Of a stretch of 64,000 nucleotides of DNA, positions 39,927-48,283 are shown in pieces (position 1 is the stretch's first letter; the number at the start of each line of letters is the position of its first letter). This DNA comes from Kutzneria sp. CA-103260 (GTDB lineage Bacteria; Actinomycetota; Actinomycetes; Mycobacteriales; Pseudonocardiaceae). The position numbers and the translations under genes are program-made. Below the pieces are notes generated by a model, which ran no database searches, was not told where the DNA came from, and worked only from the letters and a program-made list of their open reading frames with translations. The DNA lies in contig NZ_CP073318.1 of NCBI RefSeq assembly GCF_018263855.1, positions 2,852,001-2,916,000 on the forward strand, given 5' to 3'.

Positions 39927-40921
39927 GGAGTGATCACCTGTATTCCTCCTCCTTGGGCGGACGCGACGTAGACGTGTCCGGTGGTCGGGTCGACCGCCAC
40001 GGAGTTGGGTTGGCGGACGGTGGGCAGGCGGTGTTTCTCGACGGGTTCGCCGCCGGCGACGTCGTAGGCGACGACCTGGTTGGTGGCGGTGAGGGTGACC
40101 CAGGCGAGGTGGCGGGTGGGGTCGTAGGCGATGCCGTAGGGGGTGCCGGCGGCGGGGTAGCGCTGGAGTTCGACGAGGGTGTCGGGTTTGAAGATGAGGA
40201 GTTCGCCGCCGCGGCTGTCGGTGACGATGACTCGGCCGTAGTTGTCGGTGACGGCGTTGGTGGCGCCGTCACCGGCGCGCAGGCCGGCGCCAAGGGTGCC
40301 GGCGGTGGGGTTCAGGTCGAAGACGGCGGTGCGGAGGCGGTCGAGGACGACGGCCTTGTCGCCGACGGGGAGGGCTTGGTCGGCGCTGGCGAGGCCGGTG
40401 ATGGTGTGGTCGGTTTTGTCGCCGTTGAGCACGGCGACGGATTTCGTGTCGTGGAGGGCGACGAGGGTCTGGTTGCCCTTGGCGTTGGCGGCGACGGGTC
40501 CGCCGGGGAGTGTGATCTTGTCCACGGCGCCGGTGGGGAGGGTGACGCGCAGGAGGGCGTTGGCTGTCTGGACGGGGGCCAGGACGGTGTCGCCGGTGGT
40601 GCTGAGGTTGGTGACCCGGCCGGGCAGAGCCACCGTCTTGGGCGGGGCGTCGATGCTGGTCAGGTCGTAGAGGAGCAGTGCCGCGGGGTTGTCGACGGCG
40701 ACGGCCGCGGTGTGTTGGGCGGGGTCGACGGCGATGGCCGTGGCGTTCTGGCTCAGCGGCACGACGGTGCCGCTGGGGGCGGTGCTGGGGGCCGGCGAGT
40801 TGGCCGGTGTCGCGGCGGTGACGGTGTCCGCGACTTGCAGGTCGTCCCCGCTGTTGGTGCCGGAGGAACAGCCCGTGACCAGGGCGGATCCGGCGATGAG
40901 GACGACGGCGAGCCGGCGCAA
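39923..40921 (-). CDS. beta-propeller lipoprotein (LppL/YncE-like)
   Basis: 332 residues from TTG 40921, chosen because GAGGAGG lies six nt upstream and the signal peptide starts there ('LRRLAVVLIAGSALVTGC', lipobox VTGC). After a 40-residue Ser/Thr/Pro-rich linker, six or seven similar repeats such as 'TAIAVDPAQHTAAVAVDNPAALLLYDL' and 'PYGIAYDPTRHLAWVTLTATNQVVAYDVAGGEPVEKHRL' build a propeller. It should be anchored to the outer face of the membrane. Adjacent DUF5703 and synteny suggest the lppL orthologue group. Confidence 0.85.
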   Translation of the reverse strand: MRRLAVVLIAGSALVTGCSSGTNSGDDLQVADTVTAATPANSPAPSTAPSGTVVPLSQNATAIAVDPAQHTAAVAVDNPAALLLYDLTSIDAPPKTVALPGRVTNLSTTGDTVLAPVQTANALLRVTLPTGAVDKITLPGGPVAANAKGNQTLVALHDTKSVAVLNGDKTDHTITGLASADQALPVGDKAVVLDRLRTAVFDLNPTAGTLGAGLRAGDGATNAVTDNYGRVIVTDSRGGELLIFKPDTLVELQRYPAAGTPYGIAYDPTRHLAWVTLTATNQVVAYDVAGGEPVEKHRLPTVRQPNSVAVDPTTGHVYVASAQGGGIQVITP

Positions 40922-41016
40922 GTGGGCCTCCTCGTGGTGCTGTGCTGGTTCCAGCATCCCCGACCGGCGCTTCGTGGTCACGTGGGGGTCACTTGCGTGT
41001 CATGTGCGCCACCCGG

Positions 41017-42006
41017 TCAGCCGAGTGGGCGTTCCGGATAGCCGAGTTCGATATCGCTCACGTCGTCGAGGGCGGCGCGGATGGCCGGGGGGAGGGTGAG
41101 GTCTTCGGCGGCGAGGCTGGTGTGGAGCTGGGTGGTGTCTCGTGCGCCGACGACGGCTGTCGCGACACCGGGGCGGTCGCGGACCCAGGCCAGGGCGACC
41201 GCGAGGGGTGTGGTGCCGAGTCCGTCGGCGGCGGTGACGACGGCTTGCACGATGCGGGCGGCGCGTTCGCTGCGGTGGTGTTCGACGTAGGGGGCGTAGT
41301 GGGGGTTGGAGCCGCGGGAGTCGGGTGGTGTGGCGTTGCGGTATTTGCCGGTGAGCACGCCGCGGCCGAGTGGGGCCCAGCAGAGGATGCCGAGGCCGTG
41401 GTGGTTCGCGGCGGGGACGACTTCGCGTTCGATGCCGCGTTCGAGCAGGGAGTATTCGACCTGGGTGGAGACCAGGGGGAAGGTGCTGGCCGCGGCGGCG
41501 GTGGCGAGTTGCCAGCCGGTGTAGTTGGAGATGCCGGCGTAGCGGATCTTGCCGGCGGTGGCGGCGGCGTCGATGGCGCTGAGGGTTTCCTCGATGGGGA
41601 CGGCGGTGTCCCAGGCGTGCAGCTGCCAGAGGTCGATGTGGTCGACGTCGAGGCGGCGCAGGGAGCCGTTGAGGGCGGTGAGCAGGGCGCCGCGGCTGGC
41701 GCCGCCGCCGAAGGGGCCGTCGTCGCGGCGGGCGACGGCTTTGGTGGCGATGATGATGTCGTCGCGGTCGACGACGTCGCCGACGAGGGCGCCGAGCATC
41801 TGTTCGGCGTCGGTGTAGACGTCGGCGGTGTCGACGTCGGCGTCGGTGTAGACGTCGGCGGTGTCGACGAGGGTGCCGCCGGCCTCGATGTAGGCGGTGA
41901 GCTGCCTGGTGGCCTCGTCGGCGTCGGTGTCCTTGCCCCAGGTCATGGTGCCCAGCGCCAGCCGGGGGACCCGAAGGCCGCTGCGGCCGAGGTGTCGATG
42001 CTGCAC
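41017..42006 (-). CDS. aldo/keto reductase with in-frame active-site duplication
   Basis: 329 residues. AKR barrel: N-terminal 'LGRSGLRVPRLALGTMTWG', Lys in 'IIIATKAV', 'LDVDHIDLWQLHAWD', 'VSTQVEYSLLERGIEREVVPAANHHGLGILCWAPLGRGVLTGKY' and 'GARDTTQL'. The catalytic D-Y loop 'VDTADVYTDAD' is repeated exactly once more, 'VDTADVYTDAE', by a 33-bp tandem duplication at 41805-41870. Homologues have one copy; an extra 11 residues in that loop should affect NADP/substrate geometry, so activity is uncertain. Divergent from the F420 LLM gene. Confidence 0.88.
   Translation of the reverse strand: MQHRHLGRSGLRVPRLALGTMTWGKDTDADEATRQLTAYIEAGGTLVDTADVYTDADVDTADVYTDAEQMLGALVGDVVDRDDIIIATKAVARRDDGPFGGGASRGALLTALNGSLRRLDVDHIDLWQLHAWDTAVPIEETLSAIDAAATAGKIRYAGISNYTGWQLATAAAASTFPLVSTQVEYSLLERGIEREVVPAANHHGLGILCWAPLGRGVLTGKYRNATPPDSRGSNPHYAPYVEHHRSERAARIVQAVVTAADGLGTTPLAVALAWVRDRPGVATAVVGARDTTQLHTSLAAEDLTLPPAIRAALDDVSDIELGYPERPLG
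41805..41870. repeat. 33-bp tandem duplication inside the AKR active site
   Basis: Copies 41805-41837 and 41838-41870 differ at the last base only (32 of 33 identical) and each encodes VDTADVYTDA(D/E) on the minus strand. Multiples of three keep the frame. Confidence 0.9.
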
Positions 42007-42080
42007 GGGTGCGAGCCTATGCCGATCTTGGGCGTTGGGCCTGTTGCCGTAGTGGTTACTGGCCGGTAGGGTCCGGGTTC

Positions 42081-43127
42081 GTGCGACTTGGGCTGAACCT
42101 CGGTTATTGGGGCGCGGGTAACGACGCGGACAATCTGGAGCTGGCCAAGGAGGCCGAGCGGCTGGGTTTCGCGGTGGTGTGGGCCGCGGAGGCCTACGGT
42201 TCGGACGCTCCGACGGTGTTGTCGTGGGTGGCGGCGCACACGTCCCGCATCGACGTGGGCAGTGCGATCTTCCAGATTCCGGCGCGGACGCCGGCGATGG
42301 CGGCGATGACCGCGGCGACGTTGGACACGTTGTCGGGTGGCCGGTTCCGGCTGGGTCTGGGGGTGTCGGGTCCGCAGGTGTCGGAGGGCTGGCACGGGGT
42401 GCGGTTCGACAAGCCGCTGGCGCGGACGCGTGAGTACGTCGACATCGTGAAGTCGGCGCTGCGGCGGGAGAAGCTGCGGTACGAGGGCAAGCACTACACG
42501 CTGCCGCTGCCGGACGGTCCGGGCAAGGCGCTGACGCTGACCGTGCATCCGGTGCGGGAGCAGATCCCGATCTACCTGGCGGCGGTGGGGCCGAAGAACC
42601 TGGAGCTGGCCGGGGAGGTCGCCGACGGCTGGCTGGCGGTGTTCTACTCGGCGGAGTTCGCCGCGGAGTCGTTGGCGCAGGTTGCCGCGGGTCGGTCGAA
42701 GGTCGGTAAGACCCTTGACGGGTTTGACGTCGTACCGACGGCGCCGCTGGTTGTCGGTGACGACTGGCAGGCCGCCGCGGACGCGGTGCGGCCGTACGCG
42801 TCGCTGTATGTGGGCGGCATGGGCAGCCGGGAGAAGAACTTCTACAACAACCTGGCCTGCCGGATGGGCTTCGAGGCGCAGGCGGCCGAGGTGCAGGACA
42901 AGTTCCTGGCCAAGGACTACCAGGGTGCGATGGCCGCGCTGCCGGTGGAGTTCCTGGACGCGACGTCGCTGCTGGGTCCGGTGGAGCGGATCGCCGACGG
43001 CATGCAGGCGCTGGCCGGGGCCGGGGTGACGACGTTGACGGTGTCGCCGATGCACTTCGATCTTGACCTGAACGTGGCGGCGCTGCGGGCGGCGGCGGAG
43101 GCTCTGGACAAGTCGGGCGTGGCCTGA
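42081..43127 (+). CDS. LLM-class F420-dependent oxidoreductase
   Basis: 348 residues from GTG 42081. Bacterial luciferase-like barrel: 'MRLGLNLGYWGAGNDADNLELAKEAERLGFAVVWAAEAYGSDAPTVLSWVAAHTSRIDVGSAIFQIPARTPAMAAMTAATLDTLSGGRFRLGLGVSGPQVSEGWHGVRF'. The 'GVSGPQVSEGWHG' segment is the usual F420/FMN phosphate-binding loop of the TIGR03559-like actinobacterial group. Reduces or oxidises a hydride acceptor with F420; substrate unknown. Followed 15 bp later by the histidine phosphatase. Confidence 0.9.
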   Translation: MRLGLNLGYWGAGNDADNLELAKEAERLGFAVVWAAEAYGSDAPTVLSWVAAHTSRIDVGSAIFQIPARTPAMAAMTAATLDTLSGGRFRLGLGVSGPQVSEGWHGVRFDKPLARTREYVDIVKSALRREKLRYEGKHYTLPLPDGPGKALTLTVHPVREQIPIYLAAVGPKNLELAGEVADGWLAVFYSAEFAAESLAQVAAGRSKVGKTLDGFDVVPTAPLVVGDDWQAAADAVRPYASLYVGGMGSREKNFYNNLACRMGFEAQAAEVQDKFLAKDYQGAMAALPVEFLDATSLLGPVERIADGMQALAGAGVTTLTVSPMHFDLDLNVAALRAAAEALDKSGVA

Positions 43128-43142
43128 CCGTAGGCTGCGGGT

Positions 43143-43841
43143 GTGGCGACTCTGATTTTGCTGCGGCACGCGCAGTCCACCGCGAACGGTTCCGGGGTGC
43201 TGGCCGGTCGGTCTCCCGGCGTGCAGTTGGCCGAGTCCGGCCAGAAGCAGGCGGCGAAGCTGGTGGAGCGGCTGGCCGGCGTCGAGCTGGCCGGTGTCGT
43301 GTCCTCGCCGTTGCTGCGGTGTCAGCAGACGATCGCGCCGTTGACGGCCGCGCGGGGGATCGAGCCGGTGATCGAGGACGATCTGTCCGAGGTGGACTAC
43401 GGCGAGTGGACCGGGAAGGCGATCAAGGATCTGCTCAAGGAGCCGTTGTGGACGGTGGTGCAGCAGCATCCGTCCGCGGCGGTCTTCCCCGGCGGCGAGG
43501 GCTTGGCCTCGGTGCAGGCTCGGGCCGTCGCCGCCGTTCGCCGGCATGACGCCCGGATCACCGCTGAGCACGGTGACGAGGCCGTGTGGTTGGCGTGCAG
43601 TCATGGGGACGTGATCAAGGCTGTGCTGGCCGATGCCCTGGGCACGCACCTGGACTCGTTCCAGCGGATCGTGGCGGACCCGTGTTCGGTGTCGGTGGTC
43701 CGCTACACCCACACCCGGCCGTTCGTGGTGCGCATGAACGACCACGGCTCGGAGTACGCCGCGATCGTTCCGGTGAAGCCCAAGGAGGAGGAGAAGGTCA
43801 ACGCCTCCGACGCCGTGGTGGGTGGCACCACCGGGGCGTGA
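43143..43841 (+). CDS. histidine phosphatase, MSMEG_4193 family
   Basis: 232 residues. 'LILLRHAQSTANGSGVLAGR' holds the catalytic RHG-type motif (here RHA, His9), with 'SSPLLRCQQTIAP', 'EVDYGEWTGKAIKDLL' and 'LACSHGDVIKAVLADALG' (second His and Glu). Phosphoglycerate-mutase-like phosphatase of unknown substrate. In many actinobacteria it lies in an operon leading to mshC (mycothiol ligase); here the next gene is an unrelated MarR regulator, so that linkage is broken at 43842. Confidence 0.88.
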   Translation: MATLILLRHAQSTANGSGVLAGRSPGVQLAESGQKQAAKLVERLAGVELAGVVSSPLLRCQQTIAPLTAARGIEPVIEDDLSEVDYGEWTGKAIKDLLKEPLWTVVQQHPSAAVFPGGEGLASVQARAVAAVRRHDARITAEHGDEAVWLACSHGDVIKAVLADALGTHLDSFQRIVADPCSVSVVRYTHTRPFVVRMNDHGSEYAAIVPVKPKEEEKVNASDAVVGGTTGA

Positions 43842-43851
43842 GCCGGTCGAC

Positions 43852-44328
43852 TCAGGCCTCGTCGCGCAGGGTGTCCCTGGTTGCGGCGAGCAGCGCCATG
43901 AGGGTGTCGAACCGCTCGGGTCCGAGCAGTTCGCGTACCCGGTCCTCGGCGGCGAGTTCGCGGGCGACGGCTTCGGCTGAGGCGTTGCGGCCGGTGCTGG
44001 TGGCGTGCAGGGCGACCGCGCGGCCGGTGCCGACCCGCCGTTCGATGTAGCCGAGTTTCTCCAGCCGGTTGGCGGCCTGGCTGATGGCCTGCTGGCTCTT
44101 GCCCAGCCGGTTGGCGATCTCGGTGACGGTCACTCCTGGCTCGGCGACGACTGTGTCGAGCAGGTGGTTGAGTGGCAGTGAGAGCGACGTGCCGGCGAGT
44201 GCGGCTTCGCCGTGCTGCTCGATGAGCACGCTGACTTCCCGGAGACGACCGCGCAGCAGTGCGGTGAGAGCGGGTCCGGTCGGCGTGTCGTCGGTCGGTG
44301 TCGCAGTCACGTCCCGCAGTCTACCCAT
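43852..44328 (-). CDS. MarR family transcriptional regulator
   Basis: 158 residues. The wHTH is 'LPLNHLLDTVVAEPGVTVTEIANRLGKSQQAISQAANRLEKLGYIERRVGTGRAVALHATSTGR', and short helices on both ends make the dimer. ATG 44328 is taken; GTG 44310 is an alternative that drops six residues (neither has an ideal RBS). It faces the SDR at 44433 across two interlocking palindromes (44339-44365), the expected autorepressor sites. Inducer unknown. Confidence 0.85.
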   Translation of the reverse strand: MGRLRDVTATPTDDTPTGPALTALLRGRLREVSVLIEQHGEAALAGTSLSLPLNHLLDTVVAEPGVTVTEIANRLGKSQQAISQAANRLEKLGYIERRVGTGRAVALHATSTGRNASAEAVARELAAEDRVRELLGPERFDTLMALLAATRDTLRDEA

Positions 44329-44338
44329 CTTTCCGTAT

Positions 44339-44365
44339 GGCCTTGTGAACACAAGGCCTTGTGTT
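44339..44365. promoter_or_regulatory. two overlapping palindromes, MarR operator
   Basis: GGCCTTGTGAACACAAGGCC (44339-44358; 9-bp arms around AA) and AACACAAGGCCTTGTGTT (44348-44365) are both perfect palindromes sharing CACAAGGCC. They begin 11 bp from the MarR start at 44328 and lie 68 bp upstream of the divergent SDR, fitting a dimer bound at a divergent promoter. Confidence 0.8.
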
Positions 44366-44432
44366 ACCGTGTGTCGTGTCTCCTCCTCCTCGGTGCGCAC
44401 CGCGTCCGGGGTCCGCGACGGATTGGACGAGC

Positions 44433-45155
44433 ATGATGACCCTGAAGCTGGACCGACATATCGCGATCCTGGGCGGCAGTTCCGGGATCGGCCTGGCGAC
44501 CTCCCGGCTGGCGGCCGACCGCGGGGCACGGATCACACTGGGTAGCCGTGACCAGGTGCGCCTGACCGCCGCGGCGGCCCACACCGGCGCGATGGCCGTC
44601 CCGGTCGACGCCGAGGACATGTCCTCGCTGGCCGGATTCTTCCGCGCGGCCGGGCCGATCGACGATCTGGTCATCACCCTGACCCGCCGCGGCCGCCGAC
44701 CGTCGCGCGAGGGGGATCGCCTGGGCCTGGCCGATCTCGCCGGTTCCTTCGCCGGCAAGGCGGTCGCCGTGTTGCGCGCGGTGGGCGAGTCGCTGGACGC
44801 GCTGTCCGAAGACGGTTCGATCACGCTGGTGGGCGGTGTCACCGCGCAGGCCGGCTTCGCCGGCACGGCCGAGGCCGCCGCCGTCAACGGCGCCGTGGAG
44901 GCCGCGGTCGCGCCGCTCGCGCGGGAACTCGCCCCGCGTCGCGTCAACGCCGTCTCGCCCGGGGTGATCGCGACCGAGTGGTGGGACTCGCTGGGCGAGC
45001 ACCGTGACACGGCGTTGGAGACCTTCGCCCGGCGCACGCCGCTGGGCCGCAACGGCCGTCCGGAGGACGTCGCCCTGGCGATCCTCGCGTTGATCGACAA
45101 CCCGTTCATCACCGGTGTGGTGCTGCCCGTCGACGGCGGGATCCGCCTCACCTGA
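44433..45155 (+). CDS. short-chain dehydrogenase-like protein lacking the catalytic Tyr/Lys
   Basis: 240 residues (ATG 44433 or 44436, GGACGAG just upstream). The coenzyme motif 'IAILGGSSGIGLATSRLAADRGARITLGSRDQ' is intact, but where SDRs have Ser and YxxxK the sequence reads 'GGVTAQAGFAGTAEAAAVNGAVEAAVAPLARELAPRRVNAVSPG': Tyr is Ala and Lys is Asn. C-terminal 'GRPEDVALAILALIDNPFITGVVLPVDGGIRL' is normal for the family. Possibly a non-classical reductase with other acid groups, or a binding protein. It is controlled by the divergent MarR and followed 14 bp on by an epimerase-like gene. Confidence 0.85.
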   Translation: MMTLKLDRHIAILGGSSGIGLATSRLAADRGARITLGSRDQVRLTAAAAHTGAMAVPVDAEDMSSLAGFFRAAGPIDDLVITLTRRGRRPSREGDRLGLADLAGSFAGKAVAVLRAVGESLDALSEDGSITLVGGVTAQAGFAGTAEAAAVNGAVEAAVAPLARELAPRRVNAVSPGVIATEWWDSLGEHRDTALETFARRTPLGRNGRPEDVALAILALIDNPFITGVVLPVDGGIRLT

Positions 45156-45169
45156 CCAAGGAGTCGCGC

Positions 45170-46063
45170 ATGCGTGTGTTCGTGACCGGAGCAACCGGGT
45201 TCGTCGGGTCGGCCGCGGTGGCGGAGCTGATCGGAGCGGGGCACGAGGTGATCGGGCTCAGCCGGTCCGACGCCGGCGCCCAGGCCCTTGTCCGCGCCGG
45301 CGCAACGGTCGTCCGCGGCGACGTCAACGACCTGCGATGGCTACGAGAGGTCGCCTCCGACGCCGAGGCCGTCATCCACACCGCGTTCAACCATGAGGCA
45401 CCAGCCGATGCGCGGCAGCAGTGCGAGAACGACCGGAAGGTCATCGCGACCCTCGGCGCGGCCACGTCCGGGCCGCTCATCGTCACCTCCGGCACCGGCC
45501 TGGCGCAGTCCGCCGCCGGTGGCGCGGTCACCGAGGCCGACCCGCACGCCCCGTCCTCGATGTTTCCCCGCGCCGCCACGGAAGAAGCCGCAGACGCGCT
45601 CATCGAGCAGGGTCGCAACGTCATGGTGATCCGGCTGCCCCAGGTGCACGACAGCAGCCGTCAGGGCCGCATCCTGCGGCACATCCAGCTGGCCAAACAA
45701 CAAGGCACCGTCGCCTACATCGGCGACGGCGACAACCGGCTGCCCGCCGCCCACGTCACCGACGTCGCCCGGCTCTACCGGCTGGTGCTGGACAACGGCC
45801 GACAGGGTGCCCGCTACCACGCCGTGACCGAGCAGGGAGTGCCCCTGCGCGCGATCGCCGAAGTCCTGGGCGATCGGATGGGACTGCCCGTGCAATCCCT
45901 CACGCCCCAGCAGGCACCGGCGTACTTCGGGCCACTGCTCCAACTCGCCGAGCTGGACCTGCCCGCCTCCGGCGCACACACCCAGCAGCGACTGGACTGG
46001 CGCCCCACCGGCCCGGACCTGCTCACCGACCTCCGCAACACCGACTACACGGCGATCTGCTGA
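45170..46063 (+). CDS. NAD-dependent epimerase/dehydratase family protein (extended SDR)
   Basis: 297 residues from ATG 45170. Begins 'MRVFVTGATGFVGSAAVAELIGAGHEVIGLSR' (TGxxGxxG). 'VIHTAFNHEAP' and a catalytic-type 'SSMFPRAATEEAADAL' follow. Shape and length match atypical extended SDRs acting on flavonoid/nucleotide-sugar-like or quinone substrates. 'DVNDLRWLREV' gives the adenine-binding Asp. Belongs to the MarR-regulated unit. Confidence 0.85.
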   Translation: MRVFVTGATGFVGSAAVAELIGAGHEVIGLSRSDAGAQALVRAGATVVRGDVNDLRWLREVASDAEAVIHTAFNHEAPADARQQCENDRKVIATLGAATSGPLIVTSGTGLAQSAAGGAVTEADPHAPSSMFPRAATEEAADALIEQGRNVMVIRLPQVHDSSRQGRILRHIQLAKQQGTVAYIGDGDNRLPAAHVTDVARLYRLVLDNGRQGARYHAVTEQGVPLRAIAEVLGDRMGLPVQSLTPQQAPAYFGPLLQLAELDLPASGAHTQQRLDWRPTGPDLLTDLRNTDYTAIC

Positions 46064-46126
46064 GCTGGACAACCGGAACCATCCCTCCGTATCGTGGGCG
46101 CACCATCGAACTCAGGGGGAGTCGAC

Positions 46127-46489
46127 ATGCCCACAGCGGCCGAGGTGTTCGAGTTGGTCCGGCAGGCCAGCGCCAGCGGTGATCTCGAGGCGTACCTGGA
46201 ACTGCTCGCCGACGACATGGTGATGGAGTGGATGTACCCGTATCCGGGCTTCCCGTCCCGAATGGAGGGTGGCGACCAGCTTCGCGAGTTCTACCGGGGC
46301 ATGGCCGACCGGGTCCAGGGCAGCCGCAGCGACTTCCGGGACGTGGTGGTGCACCAGAGCGCCGATCCGGAGGTGGTGATCGCCGAGTTCACCCGCGACA
46401 TGTCCGGCGGGGTCGCGGTGCCCTACATCGTGGTGATCCGGGTCCGCGACGGCAAGATCGTGCACTACCGCGACTACTTCCGGGTGTGA
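46127..46489 (+). CDS. SnoaL/NTF2-like protein
   Basis: 120 residues with AGGGGGAG upstream. 'EVFELVRQASASGDLEAYLELLADDMVMEWMYPYPGFPSRMEGGDQLREFYRGMAD' and C-terminal 'VAVPYIVVIRVRDGKIVHYRDYFRV' form the alpha/beta cone of NTF2/SnoaL-type proteins, with 'HYRDYF' as the usual closing strand. Could be an isomerase, a cyclase-like enzyme or a small-ligand binder. Ends just before a strong hairpin. Confidence 0.82.
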   Translation: MPTAAEVFELVRQASASGDLEAYLELLADDMVMEWMYPYPGFPSRMEGGDQLREFYRGMADRVQGSRSDFRDVVVHQSADPEVVIAEFTRDMSGGVAVPYIVVIRVRDGKIVHYRDYFRV

Positions 46490-46492
46490 CGA

Positions 46493-46525
46493 AAGGGCCC
46501 TGGTCCACAGTGGACCAGGGCCCTT
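46493..46525. terminator. bidirectional hairpin terminator
   Basis: AAGGGCCCTGGTCCAC (46493-46508) and GTGGACCAGGGCCCTT (46510-46525) are exact complements around one base, giving a 16-bp GC-rich stem. It separates the SnoaL-like gene (stop 46489) from the M4 protease (46540, minus). Confidence 0.8.
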
Positions 46526-46539
46526 CCCTTGTCAGAGCG

Positions 46540-48111
46540 TCAGTTCACGTTGACGCCGGACCAGGCGGCGGCCACGGCCTTGTACTCGGCGCTGGTGGCG
46601 CCATAGAGGTCGGACGCGGCGGCCAGCGTGCCGGCGCGGGCCTTGGAGTAGTTGGTGGTGGAGGTGAACTTGGTGGTCAGGGCGCGGAACCAGATGGCGG
46701 CGGCCTTGTCGCGGCCGATGCCGGTCACGGCCTGGCCGTTGGAGGTCGGGCTGTTGTAGGCGACGCCGTTGATGGTCTTGGCGCCGCTGCCCTCGGCCAG
46801 CAGGTAGAAGAAGTGGTTGGCCACACCGGAGGAGTAGTGCACGTCCTTGTTGCCGACGGTGGAGGACCAGTAGTCGGCCGAGTTGCCGTCCTTGGAGGGC
46901 TGGTCCATGTAGCGCAGCGGCTTGCCGTTGCCGAAGATGTCGATCTTCTCACCGATCAGGTAGTCGCCCTGGTCGGAGGCGTTCTTGGCGTACCACTCGA
47001 CCATGGTGCCGAAGATGTCGCTGGTGCCCTCGTTGAGGCCGCCGGACTCGCCGGAGTAGACCAGGCCGGCGGTGGCGGAGGTGACGCCGTGCGACATCTC
47101 GTGGCCGGCCACGTCCAGCGCGGTCAGCGGGCGGGCGTTGTTCTGGCCGTCGCCGTAGGTCATGCAGAAGCAGGCGTCGGACCAGAAGGCGTTGACGTAG
47201 GAGTTGCTGTAGTGCACCTTGCTCAGCGCGCCGACGCCGTCGTTCTTGATGCCGTTGCGGCCGAAGGTGTTCTTGTAGAAGTCCCACGTCTCGGCCGCGC
47301 CGTAGGCGGCGTCGGCGGCCGCGGTGTTGGCGGTGGCCGCCTTGCCGTCGCCGAAGACGTTGTTGGTGCTGGTCACCAGGGTGCCGGTGCTGGTCCCGTG
47401 GTTGAGGTTGTTGACCTGCTGGTTGCCGCGGGTGCCGTCCTTGAGCTGGTAGCTGCTGCCGGACTGGGTGGTGGTCAGCGAGACGGTGCCGGAGTACTCG
47501 GTGTTGCCGGTGCCGGTGGCCTCCTCGATGCCGTCGTAGGAGTACAGCACCCTGCCGCTGGCGGCGTCGGTGAACACGTGCTGCTCGATCGGCGTCTGGT
47601 CGGCCTTCAGGCCGGTCACCACGGTCTCGTAGGCCAGGGTGGGCGCGGTGTCGACCGCGTAGACGACCAGCTGCGGCGCGGACTTGGCCAGGTTGGACCC
47701 GGTGACGGAGGCGGCGGCCTCGGAAGCGGCGGTGTTGGCCGACAGCTTCGGGGTCGCGGCCGGCGCGATGCGGGCGCTGTTGGCGTAGGTGACGCCGCGG
47801 ACCGAGCCGGCGGCGGTCTGGTCGACGATCAGGTCGCCGCCGAGCACGCGCATGCCGTTGTAGGTGCGGTCGTAGCGCAGGTGCCGGGTACCGTCGGAGT
47901 CGGTGACGACGTCCTTGACGACCAGCTTCTCCTGGCTGCCCAGGCCCAGCGTGCCGGCCAGCGAGGGGGCCTGGTCCTGCGCGGACTGCAGTGCCTCCTG
48001 CCGGGCGAGAAGCGGGTTGGCCGGGGCCGCGGTGGCGGTGGCGAACCCGGCGACGGTGCTGGCCAGGGCGACCGTGACGGCCGCGGCGCAGCACAGGGTC
48101 ACACGTTTCAT
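46540..48111 (-). CDS. secreted M4 family metalloprotease (thermolysin-like)
   Basis: 523 residues from ATG 48111. Signal peptide about 1-30 ('LCCAAAVTVALASTVAGFATATAAP'), a propeptide (FTP/PepSY-like) to about 210, then the catalytic domain. Zinc site 'DVAGHEMSHGVTSA' (HExxH: H, E, H), third ligand Glu in 'LNEGTSDIFGTMVEWY' and the active-site His in 'DVHYSSGVANHFFY'. Thermolysin-type neutral protease, exported and autoprocessed. Regulation not visible. Confidence 0.93.
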   Translation of the reverse strand: MKRVTLCCAAAVTVALASTVAGFATATAAPANPLLARQEALQSAQDQAPSLAGTLGLGSQEKLVVKDVVTDSDGTRHLRYDRTYNGMRVLGGDLIVDQTAAGSVRGVTYANSARIAPAATPKLSANTAASEAAASVTGSNLAKSAPQLVVYAVDTAPTLAYETVVTGLKADQTPIEQHVFTDAASGRVLYSYDGIEEATGTGNTEYSGTVSLTTTQSGSSYQLKDGTRGNQQVNNLNHGTSTGTLVTSTNNVFGDGKAATANTAAADAAYGAAETWDFYKNTFGRNGIKNDGVGALSKVHYSNSYVNAFWSDACFCMTYGDGQNNARPLTALDVAGHEMSHGVTSATAGLVYSGESGGLNEGTSDIFGTMVEWYAKNASDQGDYLIGEKIDIFGNGKPLRYMDQPSKDGNSADYWSSTVGNKDVHYSSGVANHFFYLLAEGSGAKTINGVAYNSPTSNGQAVTGIGRDKAAAIWFRALTTKFTSTTNYSKARAGTLAAASDLYGATSAEYKAVAAAWSGVNVN

Positions 48112-48283
48112 CGAGTCTCCTCGTTCCTGGTGCAGGGTGCCGATCCGGCCTGATAAGGACGGAACGGACATCGGGAACGAGTTCGATCCTGCCGAGAAGT
48201 GAACACGGTACGTAATAGGGAAATCCCTTGCAGTGACATGGGACGTTGACAGTTAAAGATGGGTTGGCCGAAGGGGGATGACG

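Noticed and set aside
46228..48153. Plus-strand frame of 641 codons opposite the M4 protease
   Set aside because: Ala/Gly/Val-rich translation with no domain; M4 catalytic motifs are on the other strand.
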